NCBI GenBank assembly: GCA_019410665.1
Contig: DXSD01000008.1
Span: 1-36,320 of the forward strand
Origin: Fusobacterium sp.
GTDB lineage: Bacteria; Fusobacteriota; Fusobacteriia; Fusobacteriales; Fusobacteriaceae
Direction of reading: 5' to 3'
Length of the DNA stretch: 36,320 nucleotides
The notes below the pieces were generated by a model. That model saw only the letters and a program-made list of their open reading frames with translations, was not told the origin of the DNA and searched no databases. Numbering within the stretch: the first letter of the stretch is position 1; each line of letters begins with the position of its first letter. This document shows, one piece after another, positions 16,092 through 24,161 of this stretch. A program made the translations under genes and the position numbers.

Positions 16092-16643
16092 CTATTTTAA
16101 TAAAGTTAATACCTCTCCCCTTCTAGAACTATCCTTTTCAAAAATACCTCTATAAGCAGTAGTTATTATTTGAGCATTCTCCTTTTTTGCCCCTCTCATA
16201 GTCATACATAGATGCTTAGCTCTTATTATTACCATTACTCCTTGGCACTCTAAAGTTTCATAGATTACATCAGCTAATTCACTTCCAAGTCTTTCCTGAA
16301 TTTGAGGTCTCTTTGCAAGTATCTCTATACTTTTGATTATATCTCCAAAACCTACTATTTTTCCATTTGGAACATATGCTATATCAATTGTTCCAAAAAA
16401 AGGAAGAAAATGGTGCTCACACATAGAATAAAAATCTATCCCCTTTTCTATTATTAAATCATCACTTTTGACACTAAAAAATCTAAGTAAGGGTTCTTTA
16501 GGGTCTTGGGCTATTCCAGAAAATAGTTCACTATAACTTTGTGCCACTCTCTTAGGTGTTTCTGATAGTCCTTCTCTCGTCCTGTCTTCACCAATTCCCT
16601 CTAATATCTCTTCAAAAGCCTTTTCTATCTTCTTTAACTCCAT
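16092..16643 (-). CDS. folE: GTP cyclohydrolase I
   Basis: The enzyme turns GTP into dihydroneopterin triphosphate, the first step of folate synthesis. The 183-aa type IA enzyme has zinc ligands in CEHHFLPF (C75, H78) and LCMTMRG (C146), and the QERLGSELAD segment. It is the first folate gene of a folE-folBK-folP block, 15 nt after the PTS EIIC_2-like gene. No folA, folC or phosphatase gene is seen in the window. Confidence 0.97.
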   Translation of the reverse strand: MELKKIEKAFEEILEGIGEDRTREGLSETPKRVAQSYSELFSGIAQDPKEPLLRFFSVKSDDLIIEKGIDFYSMCEHHFLPFFGTIDIAYVPNGKIVGFGDIIKSIEILAKRPQIQERLGSELADVIYETLECQGVMVIIRAKHLCMTMRGAKKENAQIITTAYRGIFEKDSSRRGEVLTLLK

Positions 16644-16658
16644 TTTCCCTTCCTCTTT

Positions 16659-17681
16659 CTACAAATCTAATTTTAAATCTCCATCTTTAATCCAACCTTT
16701 TTTTCTCATAAATTTTGCTATAACCACTGTTATAATAGCTGGTAATAAAAAATGAAGTAACAGTATCCCTATATATAATTTTATTCCAGTAACCCCTACA
16801 CTATTCATAGCTGTAATAGTTCCAAATTGTCCTACAAAACCACTTGTTCCCATTCCAGAAGCTATAGGTATATTTTGAAATTTAAAAACCATAGTAGATA
16901 GTGGGCCTAAAATAGCCCCTGCAACTGTTGGAGGTATCCATATTTTCCAGTTTTTAACAATATTTCCTATCTGTAACATAGAGGTTCCTAAACCTTGAGC
17001 TACAAGTCCCCCCCAACCATTTTCTTTAAAACTCATTACAGCAAATCCTACCATTTGAGCTGAACATCCTACTGTAGCTGCTCCTCCTGCAAGTCCTCCT
17101 AAACCTATCATCATACAAAGAGCTGCACTACTTATTGGGAGAGTAAGAGCTATCCCTACAATTGTAGAAACAAGTATTCCCATAGCAAATGGTTGTAACT
17201 CAGTAGCATAAACTACCATAGCTCCAAAAGTTTGCATAACTTTAGCTACAAATGGTCCCACTAAATAAACAATAAGTGACCCTGTAATTATAGTTGTAGC
17301 TGGAGCTACTATTATATCAACTTTTGTCTCTTTAGAAACTATTTTTCCAAACTCTGCTCCTACAACTGCTCCTATAAAAGAACCTACTGGTCCTCCATAC
17401 ATAGCTCCTATTGCCCCAGTTACAGTAGAAGAAAAAAGTACTAAGTGGGGAGCTTTTAATCCATAAGCTACAGCAAGACCTATTCCTGGTCCAGTCATGT
17501 CTCTAGCTACTTTCCATACTACATCAGTTAAAAAACTTATTCCTAATTTCTCTCCAATAGTATTTAAAATAGTTCCTATTAACAAAGTTGAAAAAAGACC
17601 TAGAGCCATATAACTAGATGCATCTACTAAGTATCTCTTTATTGATAACTCTACCCCTTTTCTTTTTAAAAACTCTCTCAT
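16659..17681 (-). CDS. PTS EIIC_2-family membrane protein
   Basis: The 340-aa polytopic protein has about 9-10 hydrophobic helices and many Gly/Ala motifs (GAIGAMYGGPVGSFIGAVVGAEFG, split here only by reading, and GLGGLAGGAATVGCSAQMVG). It resembles the PTS_EIIC_2 family, whose members are annotated as sugar-PTS permeases but usually lack EIIA and EIIB domains. None are encoded nearby, so classical PTS phosphotransfer is unproven. It sits 15 nt upstream of folE on the same strand, so it is probably in the folate operon. The substrate is unknown; a pterin, p-aminobenzoate or unrelated sugar are all guesses. The glyS terminator lies directly upstream, and no good promoter is seen in the 59-nt gap. 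Confidence 0.72.
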   Translation of the reverse strand: MREFLKRKGVELSIKRYLVDASSYMALGLFSTLLIGTILNTIGEKLGISFLTDVVWKVARDMTGPGIGLAVAYGLKAPHLVLFSSTVTGAIGAMYGGPVGSFIGAVVGAEFGKIVSKETKVDIIVAPATTIITGSLIVYLVGPFVAKVMQTFGAMVVYATELQPFAMGILVSTIVGIALTLPISSAALCMMIGLGGLAGGAATVGCSAQMVGFAVMSFKENGWGGLVAQGLGTSMLQIGNIVKNWKIWIPPTVAGAILGPLSTMVFKFQNIPIASGMGTSGFVGQFGTITAMNSVGVTGIKLYIGILLLHFLLPAIITVVIAKFMRKKGWIKDGDLKLDL

Positions 17682-17707
17682 TTCTTTCTCCTCAAAATTT
17701 TTATAAA

Positions 17708-17733
17708 AAGGGAATGACTTTAGCCATTCCCTT
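17708..17733 (-). terminator. Intrinsic terminator after glyS
   Basis: The 9-bp stem AAGGGAATG / CATTCCCTT with an 8-nt loop is followed on the minus strand by a U-run. It lies 7 nt past the glyS stop and ends the tex-glyS operon. Confidence 0.88.
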
Positions 17734-17740
17734 AAATTCT

Positions 17741-19807
17741 TTATCTCTCTTCTATTTGATTTAAATCTGCCATTTTTGTAAAAATATCAGTTAAAAATCT
17801 TAATTGAGATAATCTATTATTTTTAATAGCTTCATCTTTATCCATTACTATTACTTTATCAAAGTAATTATTGATGATATCTTTTCCTGTTGTTATCTCT
17901 GATAAATATTTAGAGTATTCTCTTTGCTCTAAAGCTGAGTTTACCTTATTACTTAACTCAACAGAGAATTGATATAATTCCTTTTCTATCTCCTCTTTAA
18001 ATAGTTCTGGATTTACTATTACATCATTATGATCTTTAGAGATATTTCCAACTCTCTTTAATACTGGTAATAATTTTCCAAAAGCCTCTTCTTTAGCAAA
18101 AGCTTCTAAAGTTTGTACCTTTTCAAGAGCTTCTACTAAATTATCGCAATCTTTATCTAATACTGCAGCAACTACATCTTTACTATATCCCATATCTCCA
18201 AAGATATTTATAGCTCTTTGTTTAAAGAACTCTAATACTTCAGCTTCTACTTCAGCTCTATCTCTTTTTAATACTCTATCAGCAACTAAAGTATCTAAAG
18301 ATTTATTTACTAAAGCTTTTAAAGATAGATTTAATTTAGAATTTACAATTACATTAGCTATTCCTAAAGCAGCTCTTCTTAAAGCAAATGGGTCTTTTGA
18401 TCCACTAGGAATTACTCCTACTCCAAAACATCCAACTAAAGTATCAACTCTATCAGCGATACCTGCTATTATTCCTTCCATCTCTGTAGGTAATAGGTCT
18501 CCTTGGAATCTTGGATAGTAATGCTCTTTTATTCCTAAAGAAACTCTCTCATTTTCTCCAGATTTTAGTGCATAGTCAGCTCCCATAAATCCTTGAAGTT
18601 TAGTAAACTCCTTCTCTCCTATCATATTAGAAACTAAGTCAGCTTTAGCTAAATATACAGTTCTTAATACATCTTCTTTCCTATCTGCACAACCTAATAC
18701 ATCTATTAGATAAGTAGCTATCTCTTTACTTCTTTCTATTTTTTGGTAGATAGTTCCTAAATCTTTTTGGAATACTACTGTTTTTAATTTTTCTACATTA
18801 TCAGCTAATGGGTGTTTTAAATCTTCTTGATAGAAAAATCTAGCATCTGCAAGTCTAGCTGATAATACTTTTTCATTTCCTGCTTTTACATAATCAGATG
18901 TCTCTATTCCATTTCTTACTACTACAAATTTAGGAAGTAATTTTCCGTTAGTATCTAAAATAGGGAAATATCTTTGGTGTACTTGCATAGATATAATTAA
19001 TACATCTTGTGGTACTTCTAAGAAGTCAGCATTGAAACTTCCAACTATTGGACAAGGATACTCTATTAAATTTGTTACCTCATCTAATAGCTCCTCTTCA
19101 ATGTGAACTTGCTCTCCAGCACCAGCACATTTAGCTACTAAATCTTTAACTAATGCTCTTCTCTCCTCTATATCTATGATAACATTATTCTCTCTAATTT
19201 TTGTAAAGTATTCTTCTATGTTAGATACTTCAAACTCTTTCCCAAAGAATCTATGTCCTCTTGATCTATTTCCACTTGCGATTCCTTCTATTTCAAATGG
19301 AACTACTTCTGAATCACATAAAGCTAAGAACCATTGAACTGGTCTTGCAAATCTTAATTTTTTATCTGCCCATTTCATAGATTTTGGGAAGTTTAACTCT
19401 AATACTAGAGATTTTAAAATTTCAGATAAAAGTTCTTTAGTAGCCTTACCTTTCATAAATTTTCTAGCAGCTATATATTCTCCTTTTGGAGTAGAAACAA
19501 TTTCTAGTTGCTCTGGCTCTATTCCTTGAGATTTAGCAAACCCAAGTCCAGCTCTTGAAATTTCTCCATTTACATAAGCTACACTTTTAGCTGGTCCTAA
19601 GTTTACAAGATCTAAGTCCTCTTGGTTTTCAGCTAAGTTATGTACATCTAGTACTAATCTTCTAGGTGTTCCATAAGTTTTTATCTCATCAAATTTTATT
19701 CTTTCATTATTTAATTTTGTTTCTAAATTAGATTTTAAATCACTTAATGCCTGCTTAAGAAATCTTGCTGGCAATTCTTCCATTCCAATTTCAAATAGTA
19801 ATCTCAA
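17741..19807 (-). CDS. glyS: Glycine-tRNA ligase beta subunit
   Basis: The large subunit of the alpha2-beta2 glycyl-tRNA synthetase binds tRNA. The N-terminal MRLLFEIGMEELPARF and the rest of the 688 aa (with the GSKDPFALRRAA segment and a C-terminal tRNA-binding domain) are typical. The frame is open to an ATG at 19834, but the ribosome site AGGAGG lies between that ATG and a TTG at 19807, 7 nt before the TTG. The TTG start gives the family N-terminus, so it is used. It follows glyQ, separated by an unusual 166-bp palindromic element (19836-20001), and is followed by a terminator. Confidence 0.96.
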   Translation of the reverse strand: MRLLFEIGMEELPARFLKQALSDLKSNLETKLNNERIKFDEIKTYGTPRRLVLDVHNLAENQEDLDLVNLGPAKSVAYVNGEISRAGLGFAKSQGIEPEQLEIVSTPKGEYIAARKFMKGKATKELLSEILKSLVLELNFPKSMKWADKKLRFARPVQWFLALCDSEVVPFEIEGIASGNRSRGHRFFGKEFEVSNIEEYFTKIRENNVIIDIEERRALVKDLVAKCAGAGEQVHIEEELLDEVTNLIEYPCPIVGSFNADFLEVPQDVLIISMQVHQRYFPILDTNGKLLPKFVVVRNGIETSDYVKAGNEKVLSARLADARFFYQEDLKHPLADNVEKLKTVVFQKDLGTIYQKIERSKEIATYLIDVLGCADRKEDVLRTVYLAKADLVSNMIGEKEFTKLQGFMGADYALKSGENERVSLGIKEHYYPRFQGDLLPTEMEGIIAGIADRVDTLVGCFGVGVIPSGSKDPFALRRAALGIANVIVNSKLNLSLKALVNKSLDTLVADRVLKRDRAEVEAEVLEFFKQRAINIFGDMGYSKDVVAAVLDKDCDNLVEALEKVQTLEAFAKEEAFGKLLPVLKRVGNISKDHNDVIVNPELFKEEIEKELYQFSVELSNKVNSALEQREYSKYLSEITTGKDIINNYFDKVIVMDKDEAIKNNRLSQLRFLTDIFTKMADLNQIEER

Positions 19808-19835
19808 TGTTCTTCCTCCTCTATTATCATCCAAT

Positions 19836-20001
19836 AAGAAAACTTAGAATTGTTCCAGACTACAAGAAGTTGATTAACTATGGCTCATCTCACTAAAAAC
19901 GCAAAACTCACTTCGTTCAAACAGTTGCGTTTTTTAGCGTTCATTTTCGCTGAGTTAATCTAACTTCTCTCCGTAATTTCCACAATTCTTAAAGTTTTCT
20001 T
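19836..20001. repeat. Nested inverted-repeat element between glyQ and glyS, MITE-like
   Basis: Four paired segments nest around a centre: 19836-19845 with 19992-20001 (AAGAAAACTT / AAGTTTTCTT), 19846-19853 with 19982-19989 (AGAATTGT / ACAATTCT), 19865-19879 with 19953-19968 (AGAAGTTGATTAACT, one bulge), and 19894-19904 with 19925-19935 (TAAAAACGCAA). The innermost hairpin has T-runs on both strands. Terminal inverted repeats of about 18 bp suggest a non-autonomous mobile element, but no target-site duplication is visible. It encodes no protein. Confidence 0.65.
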
Positions 20002-20014
20002 CTCATCCTTTAAA

Positions 20015-20884
20015 TTACTTCTTTAGTAGTGGATATCCTAAATCTTTTCTGTTTTGAACATAAACTTCAGCACATCTTCTTGCTAAGTTTCTTACTCTTA
20101 AGATATATGCCATTCTCTCAGTTGTAGATATAGCACCTCTTGAGTCTAGTACATTGAATACATGAGAACATTTTAAAACATAGTCATAAGCTGGTAATAC
20201 TAAACCTTCATCTAGTATTCTACTTGCTTCTTTTTCAAACTCGTCAAACCATTTAAAATGTTTATCTAAATCTGCTAATTCAAATGAGTATTTAGAGTTT
20301 TCATATTCAAATTGGAATCTCATATCTCCATATTTTACTCCTGGAGCCCATTCTAAGTCATAGATATTTTCTTTATTTTGGATATATAGTGCTATTCTTT
20401 CTAGTCCATAAGTAATCTCAACAGGAATAGGGTCAAGCTCTAATCCTCCTACTTGTTGGAAATATGTGAATTGAGTTACCTCCATTCCATCTAACCATAC
20501 TTCCCAACCAAGTCCCCATGCTCCAAGTGTAGGTGATTCCCAGTCATCTTCTACAAAACGGATATCATGTTTTTCTGGCTCTATTCCTAATACTCTTAAA
20601 CTTTCTAAATAAAGCTCTTGAATATTTAATGGAGATGGTTTCATTATAACTTGGAATTGATGATGTTGATAAACTCTATTTGGGTTTTCTCCATATCTTC
20701 CATCTTTAGGTCTTCTTGATGGTTCAACATATGCTACACTCCATGGCTCAGGTCCTAATGACATAAGGAATGTATTTGGGTTAAATGTTCCAGCTCCCTT
20801 CTCAATATCATAAGGGTTTCCTAATACACACCCTTTTGAACTCCAATATTTTTGAAGAGCAAAAATTATCTCTTGAAATGTCAT
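20015..20884 (-). CDS. glyQ: Glycine-tRNA ligase alpha subunit
   Basis: The catalytic class II subunit of glycyl-tRNA synthetase, 289 aa. The N-terminal MTFQEIIFALQKYW, the GAGTFNPNTFLMSLGPEPW stretch and the QHHQFQVIMKPSP segment are characteristic. It starts with a GGAGG ribosome site inside the end of lspA and overlaps lspA by 4 nt (ATGA), so translation is coupled. No T-box leader precedes it; it relies on the upstream operon promoter. Confidence 0.97.
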   Translation of the reverse strand: MTFQEIIFALQKYWSSKGCVLGNPYDIEKGAGTFNPNTFLMSLGPEPWSVAYVEPSRRPKDGRYGENPNRVYQHHQFQVIMKPSPLNIQELYLESLRVLGIEPEKHDIRFVEDDWESPTLGAWGLGWEVWLDGMEVTQFTYFQQVGGLELDPIPVEITYGLERIALYIQNKENIYDLEWAPGVKYGDMRFQFEYENSKYSFELADLDKHFKWFDEFEKEASRILDEGLVLPAYDYVLKCSHVFNVLDSRGAISTTERMAYILRVRNLARRCAEVYVQNRKDLGYPLLKK

Positions 20885-21351
20885 TTCTTATCCTCCTCGG
20901 TTTCTCTCTTCTTTCTAAGAATTAATTGATCTAGTAGTACAAATGCTACTCCTATATTTATCCAGACATCAGCTAGATTAAATACATAGCTCCAGATACC
21001 TCTAAAGTCTACCATATCTACTACAAATCCTCTAAAGGCTCTATCTATCATATTTCCAATGGCTCCTGCTAAGATATAAATAAATCCCATCTTTTCTACC
21101 ATAGATAATTTATTTCTCTCTTTATACAGGTAATAAGCAATAGCTACAATTGCTATAATTGTAGCTATGCTTATTATATCTAGTTTTCCTTGAAACATTC
21201 CAAAGGCAATACCTCTATTTTTAACATAAGTAAGATGAAAAAAATCATTTATTATAGGTAGTGTCTCCCCCTCTAGCATATTGCTATCTATGAGGTATTT
21301 TGATAGTTGGTCAGCACCAACAAGTATCAAGATTAAAACTATATATATCAT
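20881..21351 (-). CDS. lspA: Lipoprotein signal peptidase (signal peptidase II)
   Basis: The inner-membrane aspartic protease removes signal peptides from prolipoproteins. The 156 aa have four hydrophobic segments. Family motifs are FHLTYVKNRGIAFGMF (about 38-53), GNMIDR with the first catalytic Asp, and FNLADVWIN with the second. It lies 8 nt after ileS and overlaps glyQ. The ileS-lspA pair is common in bacteria. Confidence 0.96.
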   Translation of the reverse strand: MIYIVLILILVGADQLSKYLIDSNMLEGETLPIINDFFHLTYVKNRGIAFGMFQGKLDIISIATIIAIVAIAYYLYKERNKLSMVEKMGFIYILAGAIGNMIDRAFRGFVVDMVDFRGIWSYVFNLADVWINIGVAFVLLDQLILRKKRETEEDKK

Positions 21352-21359
21352 AATTTCTC

Positions 21360-24161
21360 CTAGTTATTTTTTAGTACAGAAGCACATCTTGGACAAAGTG
21401 TAGGATGTTCTGCATCTACTCCAACCTCAGTTGAATATTTCCAACATCTTTCACATTTTTCTCCCTCTGCATGTACAACTTTTATGTATAGTTCTTTTAA
21501 TTCTTCTCCCTCTACAAATGTTTCATCATAAGAATTTACTATTTCAACATTTGAAACAATTAATGCTAACTCTAATCTTTCTCTATTTTCTACTAAGAAT
21601 TTTTGCATATCAGCATTTTTAGAGAATAACATTACTTTAGCATCAAGAGAGTTTCCTATTATTCTATTCTCTCCTTGTCTTGCTTTCTCTAGAGATTTAT
21701 TAGCTTCTTTTCTTACTTTTATAATATCTGCCCATTTAGTTTCTACTTCTGGATTTAAATACTCATCATTTTCTTCATACCAAGAAGTTAAAAGTACTGA
21801 TTCCTCATCTTTTAGAGCTTCTGGTAATGTATCCCAAATCTCTTCAGCTGTAAATGAAAGGATTGGAGCTATCATCTTAGTTAAAGTTAATAGTATCTCT
21901 GTCATTACTGTTTGAGCTGATTTTCTATCTAATGAATTTGTTCCCTCAGTATATAATCTATCTTTTATAATATCTAAATAGAAAGCTGACATGTCCACAC
22001 CAGCAAAGTAGTGAATATCTTGGAATAAGTTATAGAACTCATATTTTTCATAGTTTTCTGTAACTTTTCTCTTTAAGATTTCTAATTTATTTAATGCCCA
22101 TTTATCAATTTCCATTAAATCTTTATAAGCTACTTTATCAGTTGCAGGATTAAAATCATTGCTATTTCCTAAGATATATCTAGCAGTATTTCTTACTCTT
22201 CTGTATGCCTCTGCCATTTGTTTTAAGATATTATCAGAGATTTTTACGTCCTCTCTGTAATCTACTGAAGCACACCATAATCTTAAGATATCTGCTCCAT
22301 ATACTTTTATAACATCAGCTGGTACTACTACGTTCCCTACTGATTTAGACATTTTCTTACCTTCTCCATCATTTACAAATCCATGAGTTAAGATTTTTTT
22401 GTATGGAGCATCATGTGTAGAACCTATTGAAGTAAGAAGTGATGTTTGGAACCATCCTCTATGTTGGTCAGAACCCTCTAAGTACATATCAGCAGGTCTA
22501 TGTAATAATTCTCCTCTAGTTTCTAATACTGATCTATGAGATACCCCAGAGTCAAACCAAACGTCCATAATATTTGTTTCTTTTCTTAGAGTTACCCCTT
22601 TTAAGTTATATTTCTCTAATAACTCTTCTCCTATTAACTCTTCAGCTGTATGAGTTAACCAAGCTGCTGTTCCTTCTTTTTTAACTATCTCTACTATTCT
22701 TGCTAAAATCTCTTTATTGTAAATCTCTTTTCCAGTCTCTTCATTATAGAATACAGGAATTGGTACTCCCCATACTCTTTGTCTTGAGATACACCAGTCA
22801 GGTCTTGTTTCTAGCATAGAACCTATTCTATTTCTTCCCCAAGCTGGTACAAACTCTACATCATCAAGAGCTTTTAGTGCTCTTTCTCTTAAATCTGAAC
22901 CTTCAGCTTTTACGAACCATTGTTCAGTTGCTCTGAAGATTACAGGAGTTTTAGATCTCCAGTCATGTGGATAAGAGTGTTCTATATTTTTTAATTTTAA
23001 TAGATGTCCTGTCTCTGTTAAGTGAGCTACTATCTCTTTATTTGCTTTTAAATAGAATAATCCAGCAAATTGCCCAGCCTCTTCAGTAAGAACTCCTTTG
23101 TTGTTGATAGGAGAGATTACTTCTATTCCATATCTTGTTCCTACAACATAGTCATCTTGTCCATGTCCAGGAGCTGTGTGTACACAACCTGTTCCTGCAT
23201 CAGCAGTAACGTGTGTTCCTAATATTATCATACCTGTTCTTTCTAAGAATGGATGTTTATAAGTTGCTCTTTCTAAGTCACTTCCTATAAACTCTTTTAC
23301 TAATTCATATTCAGCTATTTCCATCTCAGCAAAAGCTTTCTCTGCTAAATCCTTAGCTAAAATTAGATTTCCTTTTTCTGTTTTATATACTCCATATTCG
23401 AAGTTAGGATTTAATGATATAGCCATATTTGCTGGTAATGTCCAAGGAGTTGTTGTCCAAATTACTACCCAAGTTTGTTCTGTAAGTCCTAATCTTTCTA
23501 ATAAGTCAGCATTAGCTTCCATTTTTACATAGATAGATGGAGAAGTTACATTTTTATACTCTATTTCAGCTTCTGCTAGAGCTGTTTCTGTAACTGGAGA
23601 CCAATAAATTGGTTTTAATCCTTTAAAAATATATCCATTTTCATAAAGTTCTCCAAATACTTCTAATTGTTTTGCTTCATATTCTGGTTTTAAAGTTAAA
23701 TAAGGATTTTCCCAATCTCCTAATACTCCTAATCTTTTAAATCCTTCTCTTTGAATTCCTACCCATTTAAGAGCGTACTCAGTACAAAGTTTTCTTATCT
23801 CTAATGGAGACATCTCCTTTGCTTTTTCTCCTAACTTTTCTGTTACTTTTAATTCGATAGGTAATCCATGTGTATCCCAACCTGGAATATATGGTGCATT
23901 GTATCCTCTAAGTCTTTTATATTTTAAAATTATATCTTTTAATATTTTATTTAAAGCATGTCCTATATGGATATCTCCATTTGCATAAGGTGGTCCATCA
24001 TGTAATATAAATGATTTTGTCCCCTTAGTTAATCCTTTCTCATAAATTTTGTTTTCTTCCCATTTTTGAATGATTTTTGGTTCCTTATTTGGAAGATTTG
24101 CTTTCATTTGAAAACTTGTCTTCGGAAGGTTTAGCGTAGCTCCGTAATCCTTTTCACTCAT
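21360..24161 (-). CDS. ileS: Isoleucine-tRNA ligase
   Basis: The class I synthetase, 933 aa, is the usual bacterial type with HIGH at 65-68, the KMSKS loop (GKKMSKSVGNV), an editing domain and the C-terminal zinc finger (CERC ... CPRC). That zinc finger and the length mark the eubacterial type 1 enzyme rather than the mupirocin-resistant type 2. It overlaps the sensor kinase stop by 1 nt (TAATG). No T-box is seen upstream. Confidence 0.98.
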   Translation of the reverse strand: MSEKDYGATLNLPKTSFQMKANLPNKEPKIIQKWEENKIYEKGLTKGTKSFILHDGPPYANGDIHIGHALNKILKDIILKYKRLRGYNAPYIPGWDTHGLPIELKVTEKLGEKAKEMSPLEIRKLCTEYALKWVGIQREGFKRLGVLGDWENPYLTLKPEYEAKQLEVFGELYENGYIFKGLKPIYWSPVTETALAEAEIEYKNVTSPSIYVKMEANADLLERLGLTEQTWVVIWTTTPWTLPANMAISLNPNFEYGVYKTEKGNLILAKDLAEKAFAEMEIAEYELVKEFIGSDLERATYKHPFLERTGMIILGTHVTADAGTGCVHTAPGHGQDDYVVGTRYGIEVISPINNKGVLTEEAGQFAGLFYLKANKEIVAHLTETGHLLKLKNIEHSYPHDWRSKTPVIFRATEQWFVKAEGSDLRERALKALDDVEFVPAWGRNRIGSMLETRPDWCISRQRVWGVPIPVFYNEETGKEIYNKEILARIVEIVKKEGTAAWLTHTAEELIGEELLEKYNLKGVTLRKETNIMDVWFDSGVSHRSVLETRGELLHRPADMYLEGSDQHRGWFQTSLLTSIGSTHDAPYKKILTHGFVNDGEGKKMSKSVGNVVVPADVIKVYGADILRLWCASVDYREDVKISDNILKQMAEAYRRVRNTARYILGNSNDFNPATDKVAYKDLMEIDKWALNKLEILKRKVTENYEKYEFYNLFQDIHYFAGVDMSAFYLDIIKDRLYTEGTNSLDRKSAQTVMTEILLTLTKMIAPILSFTAEEIWDTLPEALKDEESVLLTSWYEENDEYLNPEVETKWADIIKVRKEANKSLEKARQGENRIIGNSLDAKVMLFSKNADMQKFLVENRERLELALIVSNVEIVNSYDETFVEGEELKELYIKVVHAEGEKCERCWKYSTEVGVDAEHPTLCPRCASVLKNN

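Noticed and set aside
19808..19834. ATG start of glyS nine codons upstream
   Set aside because: The ribosome site lies downstream of that ATG, and the extra residues are just the translated ribosome site (RGGR).
19836..20001. The glyQ-glyS element as a small coding gene
   Set aside because: No open frame with a ribosome site is present; the structure is dominated by inverted repeats.
20885..20900. T-box riboswitch for glyQ or ileS
   Set aside because: There is no room: glyQ overlaps lspA and ileS overlaps the kinase gene, so no leader exists.
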